Program-made: the position numbers and the translations under genes
Source of the DNA: JBCDJG01 sp038748065
GTDB taxonomy: Bacteria > Pseudomonadota > Gammaproteobacteria > Pseudomonadales > Halieaceae
Length of the DNA stretch: 27,458 bases
Reading direction: 5' to 3'
Assembly (NCBI GenBank): GCA_038748065.1
Contig: JBCDJG010000061.1
Location: 1-27,458, forward strand
Notes under the pieces: model-generated
Told to the model about the DNA's origin: nothing
What the model saw: the letters and a program-made list of their open reading frames with translations, nothing else
The model's database searches: none
Shown: positions 21,767-27,458 of the stretch, piece after piece
Position numbering within the stretch: position 1 is the first letter of the stretch
How the letters are laid out: each line of letters opens with the position of its first letter

Positions 21767-23146
21767 ATGGCGTTATTGGAGCGTGGACTGTTATCACGAA
21801 GCCTGCTGATGGCCGTACCCTTGGTCCTGGGCCAGGTGGGACTCAGCCAGCTGCAAAGTGACTTGGGCTATGCGCCGCTGTCGGCAGCCCAGGCCCAGGA
21901 GCAGAAGAAAGACACCCGCGAGACGCGGCGCACGCCGGCGCTGCGTAACAAGATTTTCGAGAAGCTCTCCGAAGCACAGGCTGCGGCCGAAGCTAAGGAC
22001 TTTAATACGGCAGCCAAAATCCTCGACGAGATGCTGGCGGCCAACCGCGAAAGCACCAAGCTGAACAGCTACGAAGCGGCTAACGTTTACAACCTCTACG
22101 CCTTTATCCACTACTCGCGTGAAGACTATGCGCGCGCCCTGCAGGCCTACGAGAACGTGGTGCGCCAGCCGGACATTCCCCTGGCCATGGAAATCAACAC
22201 CAAGTACACCATCGCCCAGCTCTACTTTGTGCAGGAGCAGTGGCAGAAGGGTATCGACGCACTCCTTGATTGGTTTGAGGTCACTGAGACGCCGAATGCA
22301 AACGCCTATGTGCTGCTCGCTCAGGGTTATTACCAGACCAAAGACTTCAACAAGGCCCTGCTGAACGTCGAGAAGGCGATCGACATGCACAATACGAAGC
22401 AGGTGCAGCGCAAGGCCGAGGATCCGACCTATGTGTCGACACCGCCGAAGGAAAACTGGTACAACCTGGCCCGCTTCCTGTATTTCGAAAAGAACGATGT
22501 GCCGGCTACGATTGATACCCTTGAAACACTGCTGAAGTTCTACCCGAAGAAGCAGTACTGGGTGCAGCTCTCACACATGTACGGTGAGACCAAGAACGAG
22601 AAGTGGCAGCTTTCGGCCATGGAAACGGCAGAAGTGCAGGGCATGCTCGACAAGGGCACCGAACAGGTCACCATGGCCTATCTCTATCTGAATGCTGACG
22701 TCCCGTATAAGGCGGCCAAGGTGATGGATGCCGGTCTCGATGACGGCAGTATCGACGGCAACTCGAAGAACTGGGAGATAATGGGTAACGCCTACCGTCA
22801 GGCCCAGGAGATTGAAAAGGCTATTCCGGCTATGGAAGAGGCAGCTTCCAAGGCGGAAACGGGTGAGCTCTACGCGCGCTTGGGTAACGTTTACCTTGAT
22901 GGCGACGAGTACAAAAAATCCATACAGGCGATCAACAAGGGCCTGCAGCGGGGCGGCATCAAGCGCCCGGACCAGGCTCGCCTGGTACTGGGCATGGCCT
23001 ATTTCAACGATAAGCAGTACACCCGCGCGAAGGAAGCTTTCACGGCCGCAGGCCGCGATGAGCGTTCCGCCAAGTACGCTCGTCAGTGGATCAGGTATAT
23101 GGACTCAGAACTGGAACGCATGAGAAAGCTGCGTGAAGGCGTGTAA
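21767..23146 (+). CDS. Exported TPR-repeat protein of the TonB operon
   Basis: A 459-residue protein with a signal-like start (LLSRSLLMAVPLVLGQVGL; possible cleavage after AQA near 43). Helical TPR-type repeats follow across the rest, for example AKDFNTAAKILDEML, REDYARALQAYENVV, TKDFNKALLNVEKAID, AQEIEKAIPAMEEAASKAE and DKQYTRAKEAFTAAG. It is probably periplasmic. TPR proteins are the usual last gene of TonB2/TtpC operons, and a scaffold or receptor-linking role is suspected but not shown. The gene ends 28 bp before a strong terminator. Confidence 0.9.
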   Translation: MALLERGLLSRSLLMAVPLVLGQVGLSQLQSDLGYAPLSAAQAQEQKKDTRETRRTPALRNKIFEKLSEAQAAAEAKDFNTAAKILDEMLAANRESTKLNSYEAANVYNLYAFIHYSREDYARALQAYENVVRQPDIPLAMEINTKYTIAQLYFVQEQWQKGIDALLDWFEVTETPNANAYVLLAQGYYQTKDFNKALLNVEKAIDMHNTKQVQRKAEDPTYVSTPPKENWYNLARFLYFEKNDVPATIDTLETLLKFYPKKQYWVQLSHMYGETKNEKWQLSAMETAEVQGMLDKGTEQVTMAYLYLNADVPYKAAKVMDAGLDDGSIDGNSKNWEIMGNAYRQAQEIEKAIPAMEEAASKAETGELYARLGNVYLDGDEYKKSIQAINKGLQRGGIKRPDQARLVLGMAYFNDKQYTRAKEAFTAAGRDERSAKYARQWIRYMDSELERMRKLREGV

Positions 23147-23173
23147 GCCCGCGCCCTGAGTCGATTTGAAGTG

Positions 23174-23205
23174 AAAAAAAAGGAGCGCAGAGCGCTCCTT
23201 TTTTT
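23174..23205. terminator. Strong bidirectional intrinsic terminator
   Basis: AGGAGCGC (23181-23188) and GCGCTCCT (23192-23199) pair perfectly around AGA. Seven As precede and a T-run follows, so on either strand the stem is followed by a U-tract. It ends the TonB operon (+) and the convergent csp gene (-). Confidence 0.93.
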
Positions 23206-23228
23206 GTGAATAGCGGTTAGGCGAAAAC

Positions 23229-23435
23229 CTAGACCGGTACGACGTTCTCCGCTTGAGGGCCTTTCTGACCATCAGTGACGGTAAACTCGACCTTTTGGCC
23301 ATCGGTCAAGGTTTTGAAACCTTCGGCCTTGATGGCACTGAAATGAACGAAGACATCGGGGCCGTCTTCGCGTTCGATAAAACCGTAACCTTTGGTTTCA
23401 TTGAACCATTTCACGGTGCCGGATACTTGAGACAT
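23229..23435 (-). CDS. Cold-shock domain protein (CspA family)
   Basis: A 68-residue single-stranded nucleic-acid-binding protein acting as an RNA chaperone. It has the RNP1 motif KGYGFI (15-20) and RNP2 VFVHF (28-32), and the standard opening GTVKWFNETKG. Which csp it corresponds to, and whether it is cold-induced, cannot be told. AGG lies ~7 nt before the ATG. A promoter about 105 bp upstream implies a leader of roughly 95 nt, shorter than the long cspA leader of E. coli. Confidence 0.96.
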   Translation of the reverse strand: MSQVSGTVKWFNETKGYGFIEREDGPDVFVHFSAIKAEGFKTLTDGQKVEFTVTDGQKGPQAENVVPV

Positions 23436-23536
23436 AGTTGTTACCTGTAATTCATCATGCTGGCAGGGTCGCCCCGTGCCGGGTTAATCAGTATCTATGG
23501 AAACGAACCGAGGAACCTGGGGTTGCTTCGACCGCT

Positions 23537-23565
23537 AGCATAAATATTGCTGGAAATTCCAGCAA
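23537..23565 (-). promoter_or_regulatory. csp promoter with an embedded 19-bp palindrome
   Basis: On the minus strand TTGCTG (23565-23560) and TATGCT (23542-23537) are exactly 17 bp apart. A perfect palindrome, TTGCTGGAA-A-TTCCAGCAA (23547-23565), covers the -35 and most of the spacer. That is where a repressor would block polymerase. No known regulator site is recognised with confidence. Confidence 0.6.
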
Positions 23566-23737
23566 AATGGAGTGTAGCACCGGCTGAGCGATATTATTCA
23601 GCTTGTGAAGAGATTATTTTGGGAATTTTCCGGAAAGGCCGCTGTTCAGGGCGGTTTCATGTCGCTCTGCCACCATAGTGCGTGAATGAACAAAGGTACG
23701 CAGATTACACTTCGGCCCCAGGCCTGAGGGAGAGACG
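23566..23737. other. Divergent spacer between csp and the response-regulator gene
   Basis: No gene is evident. It contains a 10-bp palindrome, TTTCCGGAAA (about 23628-23637), upstream of the two-component genes. I see no convincing -35/-10 pair for the regulator gene on the + strand. A minus-strand frame overlapping here has no family features. Confidence 0.3.
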
Positions 23738-24394
23738 GTGCGAGTACTGCTCGTAGAAGACGATATACAGCTGGGCGAGTCCCTTGAGGATGCTCTCAAA
23801 TTGGAGCAGTACGCCGTGGATTGGCTGCGCTCCGGTGAACCCGTGCGTGCTGCCCTGTCGGCGACACCTTATGACATCGTGGTACTGGATTTGGGCTTGC
23901 CGGGCGTACCCGGGATGCAGGTGCTGAGGCAGCTCAGGCGCGACGGCCACGGCATGCCCGTACTGGTGCTGACCGCACGCAATACCTTGGAAGACAAGGT
24001 CGACGGACTGGATTCAGGTGCTGATGATTACCTGACCAAGCCCTTTGAGATCGACGAGCTCTTCGCTCGCATACGTTCCCTGCTCAGACGCCGCAGTGAC
24101 AGCAAGTCCCAGCTGCTGGAAGCCGTTGGTATCAGCCTTGACCCGGTGGACCGGCTGGTTAACTTCGATGGCGAGGAGGTCGTGCTAACGGCTAGGGAAT
24201 TCGCCATTCTCGAGATTCTAATGCGCAACCGGGGCCGCTTTGTCTCCCGAGCGCGATTGGAGGAGGGCATCTATAGCTGGGGCGAGGAGGTCGGCTCTAA
24301 CACCGTGGAGGTTTACGTATCGCGCTTACGTAAGCGCTTTGGCAGTGGTGCCATTGAGACCATGCGCGGTGTGGGGTACCGGATACCCGCATGA
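23738..24394 (+). CDS. OmpR/PhoB-family response regulator (QseB/PmrA-like)
   Basis: A 218-residue DNA-binding regulator. The receiver domain (1-~115) has the acidic pocket D8/D9 (VEDD), the phosphoacceptor D51 (VVLDLGLPG), T78 (VLTAR) and K100 (DYLTKPF). The winged-helix domain (~125-218) ends with TVEVYVSRLRKRFG and TMRGVGYRI. The start is GTG 23738 with GAGGGAGAG a few nt upstream. The ATGA overlap with the next gene links it to its kinase. It belongs with the QseB/PmrA/TctD group; the target genes are unknown. Confidence 0.93.
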   Translation: MRVLLVEDDIQLGESLEDALKLEQYAVDWLRSGEPVRAALSATPYDIVVLDLGLPGVPGMQVLRQLRRDGHGMPVLVLTARNTLEDKVDGLDSGADDYLTKPFEIDELFARIRSLLRRRSDSKSQLLEAVGISLDPVDRLVNFDGEEVVLTAREFAILEILMRNRGRFVSRARLEEGIYSWGEEVGSNTVEVYVSRLRKRFGSGAIETMRGVGYRIPA

Positions 24395-25758
24395 AAGGCT
24401 CACTGAAAAAACGTCTCATCTGGATCTTACTCGGCCTTACGCTGTTCGCCTGGATCAGTTCGGCCCTGCTTACCTTCTCCTATGCTGCTCGCGTACTACT
24501 GGATCAAATTGATCGCCAGCTACAGCAGTACGGCGATCTCGTGAGCTACGTCACTCAAATCTATGCCCGGCAGATTGATAAGGGCGTGGTAGAGACGGAG
24601 ACCTGGTTCGATACAGAACTGGGGACCGTCCTGAAGATTGAGTCGCCGGGAGGCGACGACCTGCAACCGGCGCTTAACGTGTTTCTCGACGATCGCTTGA
24701 TCGCCGCCCTGGAAGACTCCCCCTATTTTGATCCTCCTACGCGGGAGCGATTCCGCTTTGTGAACCTGGGTGACAGTAACTGGCGCGTCCGTAACCTGTA
24801 TGACGCGCAGGCTGGCATCTGGATCGTGGTGGGCATTGAGATTGATGCGGCCCGATGGGCCATGTTCAATACGCTGGCCCAGGCACTCTTTCCGCTGCTT
24901 ATCGTGCTTCCACTGACTATTGTCGTGCTCTGGTTTGGCGTGTCTCGCGGCCTCAGGCCGCTGCAGGATCTGGCATCACAGATCTCTCAGCGCAGTCCGG
25001 GTGCGCTGGAACCGGTGGCGACAGCCTCGGTACCGATAGAGATGCAGGCGGTTGTTGACGAGCTCAATGAGTTGCTCGACCGACTTGCCTTCGCACTCGA
25101 TAGCGAGCAGCGATTTACCGCCAATGCGGCCCATGAACTGCGCACACCACTGGCCGCAATAAAAACCGAAGTGCAGCTCTGCCAGCGTCAGATGGCCGAG
25201 GCCCAGGAAGGGAATATGCTCACACGTATCGGCCAGCGCGTGGACCGCGCCAGTCACAGCGTGGAGCAGCTATTGATCCTGGCGCGGGTTGACCCCCAGG
25301 CGCCGCTGGCCGGAGAGCCGGTGGTTCTGGACGAACTGGTCAGCGAGGTGGTGACAGATAACGCCCACCTTGCTGCGGACCGGGACCTGGAGATCGATTT
25401 GCAGCTGGTACCCGGCTGCACTGTGAAGGGGCGTGAAGAAATGCTCGCCATTATGCTGCGCAATCTCCTGGTCAACGCTTTTCGCTACGCGACCGAATCG
25501 AGTCCGGTGCGTGTGCACCTGCAGCCCGTATCAGGTGGGATAGAACTGGAGGTATGCAATGACTGTGAGCCGCTGTCGCCTGATGAGTTTCGCCAGGTTA
25601 CCCAGCGCTTCTATCGGGTGCCTGGCAGTGCGGGACTTGGTGCTGGCCTTGGCCTCTCGATCGTCACGCGGATAGCCGATCAGCACGGAGCGGAATTTTC
25701 TGCGGCGCCTCTCGGTAATGGGCGAGGTTTTTGCGCGCGGATCGTATTTCCGGCCTGA
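24391..25758 (+). CDS. Sensor histidine kinase (QseC-like)
   Basis: A 455-residue inner-membrane kinase partner of the preceding regulator. It has a first membrane segment (~9-30), a periplasmic sensor region (~33-155), a second membrane segment (~165-186), a short HAMP-like linker, and the dimerisation/phosphoacceptor helix with H248 in ANAAHELRTPLAAIK. The ATP-binding domain has the N box LRNLLVNAFRYA and the G box GLGAGLGLSIVTRIADQHG. The ligand cannot be inferred; the sensor region carries no named domain that I recognise. The start overlaps the regulator's stop by 4 nt. Confidence 0.93.
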   Translation: MKGSLKKRLIWILLGLTLFAWISSALLTFSYAARVLLDQIDRQLQQYGDLVSYVTQIYARQIDKGVVETETWFDTELGTVLKIESPGGDDLQPALNVFLDDRLIAALEDSPYFDPPTRERFRFVNLGDSNWRVRNLYDAQAGIWIVVGIEIDAARWAMFNTLAQALFPLLIVLPLTIVVLWFGVSRGLRPLQDLASQISQRSPGALEPVATASVPIEMQAVVDELNELLDRLAFALDSEQRFTANAAHELRTPLAAIKTEVQLCQRQMAEAQEGNMLTRIGQRVDRASHSVEQLLILARVDPQAPLAGEPVVLDELVSEVVTDNAHLAADRDLEIDLQLVPGCTVKGREEMLAIMLRNLLVNAFRYATESSPVRVHLQPVSGGIELEVCNDCEPLSPDEFRQVTQRFYRVPGSAGLGAGLGLSIVTRIADQHGAEFSAAPLGNGRGFCARIVFPA

Positions 25759-25792
25759 GACCTGAGCGGCAGGAAAACGCTCGGCACAGGTC
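25759..25792. terminator. Imperfect hairpin between convergent kinase and glk genes
   Basis: GACCTG (25759-25764) pairs with CAGGTC (25787-25792), with an inner AGCG/CGCT stem and a bulge. It begins right after the kinase stop and overlaps the glk stop. There is no T-run, so a terminator role is only possible. Confidence 0.3.
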
Positions 25793-26732
25793 AATGCGAG
25801 TAGTTCGCGGCACCCAGCAGTGCCGGTTGTGGGTGAGTGATGGCGTAGACGGGAACCTGCCGCAGGTGTTCAACCATGGCGCCTTTGCTAATCATTCTTG
25901 CATGAAACGCGCTGCCAGCGATAAAAGGGAGAATTCGAGGCACGATGCCCCCCGCCAGGTAAAGACCGCCATAGGCGCCATTGGCGAGCACAAAGTCGCC
26001 GCACGCTGATCCTAGCAGGGCGCAGAACAGGCCAAGCGCATCGCGGCTATCTTCATCGTTATTGAGGCCGGCGACTGACACGGCTTCCGGCGTGCTATGA
26101 ATAGCCCTCTGGCCCTTCAGTGCAGCTATTTCCTGGTACAGCCTCAACAGGCCCTGCCCTGAGACCAGCAGCTCGGCAAAGATATCGTTGTAACGCGCCA
26201 GTAAGCGCTCGAATAGCGCCAGCTCCTGCGCATTTGCCGGGCTTAGACCGATGTGGCCCGGCTCACAGGCACTGGCATGCCAGGTGCCATCTATGCTGAC
26301 AATGGTGGCGCCCCCAAGGCCGGTACCCGGCCCCAGCGTTGCCAACCTGCCTTGCTTATTTGCCTGGCCTGCATGCAGGCAAACGTAGTCGTCGTCTTGT
26401 AGATGGGGCAAAGCCAGGGCGTTTGCTTCGAAGTCATTGAGGCGTGATACGCGCTCAAGGCCAAAGCGCTGTGCCAGGGACTGGCAGGAAAAGCGCCAGT
26501 TGATATTAATCATCTCGACCTCGTCGCCCCCCGGCGGTGCGGCGACGGCAAGGCAGGCTTCCCTGGGCACTGCGCTGCTCAGCTGTGCCAGCCACTGGCT
26601 CAAAACAGCCTCGAAGCTCTCGAACTCGGCGTTGGTGTAGCTGCGTAACTCGTCGAGTGAGCCGCTGGCCGCGTCGGCAATAGCGATGCGACTATTGGTT
26701 CCACCGATATCGGCTACCAGACGTCGGCTCAT
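25791..26732 (-). CDS. glk: Glucokinase
   Basis: ATP-dependent glucose 6-kinase of the proteobacterial Glk family. The 313-residue product shows LVADIGGTNSRIAIAD (phosphate 1), the catalytic D100 in RLNDFEANALALPHL, LGPGTGLGGATIV (phosphate 2), EPGHIGLSP (sugar contact) and YLAGGIVPRIL (adenosine). ATG 26732 lies 12 nt after the pyk stop, so the two glycolytic genes form an operon with pyk first. The sugar entering here is expected to be glucose taken up without a PTS. Confidence 0.95.
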   Translation of the reverse strand: MSRRLVADIGGTNSRIAIADAASGSLDELRSYTNAEFESFEAVLSQWLAQLSSAVPREACLAVAAPPGGDEVEMININWRFSCQSLAQRFGLERVSRLNDFEANALALPHLQDDDYVCLHAGQANKQGRLATLGPGTGLGGATIVSIDGTWHASACEPGHIGLSPANAQELALFERLLARYNDIFAELLVSGQGLLRLYQEIAALKGQRAIHSTPEAVSVAGLNNDEDSRDALGLFCALLGSACGDFVLANGAYGGLYLAGGIVPRILPFIAGSAFHARMISKGAMVEHLRQVPVYAITHPQPALLGAANYSH

Positions 26733-26744
26733 GGTGTTTGGCCC

Positions 26745-27458
26745 TTACACCACCGGCAGGATTTTCATGATATTGGTAGAGCCAGCTCGGCCCATTACCG
26801 CTCCGCGAGTGAGGATCATGGAATCGCCCTTGCAGAGGTGTCCCTCGTCCTGCAGAAATTCGATGGCGCGCGGTTCGACACTCTCTGCGTCGAAGGCGCT
26901 GGCGTCGAAAAACAGCGGTATCACGCCGCGGCACAGGCACAGGCGCTGCAGGGTTTCGCTCTGCTGAGACAGGGCAAAAATGGGCAGGCCCGAGCTGAGT
27001 CTGGACATCAATAGTGGCGTGGTGCCCGACTCTGTGAGGCAGGCAATTCCGCGGACGTTGTCATAGTGATTGGCAGCGTAGATGGCGGACATGGCAACGG
27101 TGAACTGGGCGCTGTCGAACTGGCGGTGCAGGCGAAAACGTGAGGTGCGGGCAACAGGATGGGCCTCGGCGCCCAGCGCCGCCTCGGCCATCGCCTTGAC
27201 CACCTCGACCGGGTAGTCGCCCACCGCCGTCTCGGCGGACAGCATCACCGCATCGGTGCCGTCGAGTACGGCGTTTGCTACATCGAATACCTCGGCCCGT
27301 GTCGGCATGGAGCTATTGATCATCGACTCCATCATCTGGGTCGCTGTGATAACGACTCGATCGCTTTTGCGGGCGCGCGCGATCAGGTCTTTCTGAATGC
27401 CGATCAGGTGCGCGTCTCCGACCTCCACACCGAGGTCACCGCGAGCGACCATGATGCC
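26745..27458 (-). CDS. pyk: Pyruvate kinase, C-terminal part (cut by the window edge)
   Basis: Catalyses the final ATP-yielding step of glycolysis, PEP to pyruvate. Only the last ~237 residues are present; the frame continues off the right edge. Visible blocks are the barrel motif GIMVARGDLGVEV, the conserved VITATQMMESMINSSMPTRA, DGTDAVMLSAETAVGDYP, and the C-terminal effector-type domain ending in STNIMKILPVV. Whether it corresponds to E. coli PykA or PykF cannot be settled from the fragment; PykA-like is more usual in this setting. Cotranscription with glk is likely. Confidence 0.95.
   Translation of the reverse strand, partial: GIMVARGDLGVEVGDAHLIGIQKDLIARARKSDRVVITATQMMESMINSSMPTRAEVFDVANAVLDGTDAVMLSAETAVGDYPVEVVKAMAEAALGAEAHPVARTSRFRLHRQFDSAQFTVAMSAIYAANHYDNVRGIACLTESGTTPLLMSRLSSGLPIFALSQQSETLQRLCLCRGVIPLFFDASAFDAESVEPRAIEFLQDEGHLCKGDSMILTRGAVMGRAGSTNIMKILPVV

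Noticed and set aside
1..27458. CRISPR arrays, tRNA genes, IS elements or prophage genes
   Set aside because: No regularly spaced repeats, no cloverleaf-like tRNA sequence, and no transposase, integrase or phage structural gene was seen on either strand.

Overview
The window looks like a chromosomal stretch of a GC-rich gammaproteobacterium. The gene order matches gammaproteobacterial core blocks: fau-6S RNA-zapA-ygfB-pepP-ubiH-ubiI-gcvH, and rppH-ptsP-lgt-thyA-folA as in Pseudomonas and E. coli. The DUF3450/TtpC-type TonB motor operon is typical of marine gammaproteobacteria such as the Halieaceae (OM60/NOR5) or Cellvibrionales. That placement is an inference from gene content. I see no phage, IS element, CRISPR array, tRNA or rRNA; almost everything is housekeeping.

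Layout. At 1-241 there is an intergenic region with a striking 20-bp inverted repeat (125-144/197-216), then rpiA (-) divergent from ilvA (+). At 2594-3001 lies a gap with a weak terminator, short repeats and a possible small membrane-protein ORF. At 2998-4427 (-) a block reads, in transcription order, TIGR02449 coiled-coil protein, zapA, 6S RNA and fau, behind a good sigma70 promoter. At 4570-10612 (+) are ygfB, pepP, ubiH, ubiI, gcvH and rlmI. gcvT and gcvP, which flank gcvH in E. coli, are absent here. At 10632-11288 (-) is a SerB-like HAD phosphatase, followed by rppH and ptsP (+), a TANGO2/NRDE protein (-), and lgt-thyA-folA (+).

From 17610 to 23146 a seven-gene (+) operon encodes a complete TonB-type energy-transducing machine: DUF3450 periplasmic protein, a TtpC-like MotA/TolQ/ExbB protein with a secreted coiled-coil domain, a short ExbB, two tandem ExbD paralogues, a TonB2-like protein and an exported TPR protein. 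A strong bidirectional terminator separates it from a convergent cold-shock protein gene (-). Then come an OmpR-type response regulator and QseC-like histidine kinase (+, ATGA overlap). The window closes with pyk-glk (-), pyk being cut by the right edge.

The most noteworthy items are the TonB motor with two ExbB-type and two ExbD-type subunits, the hairpin-forming element next to rpiA, the 6S RNA, the orphan gcvH, the palindrome built into the csp promoter, and a candidate unannotated small membrane protein. None is proof of a wholly new system; the two-ExbB/two-ExbD motor is the best candidate for unexplored biology.
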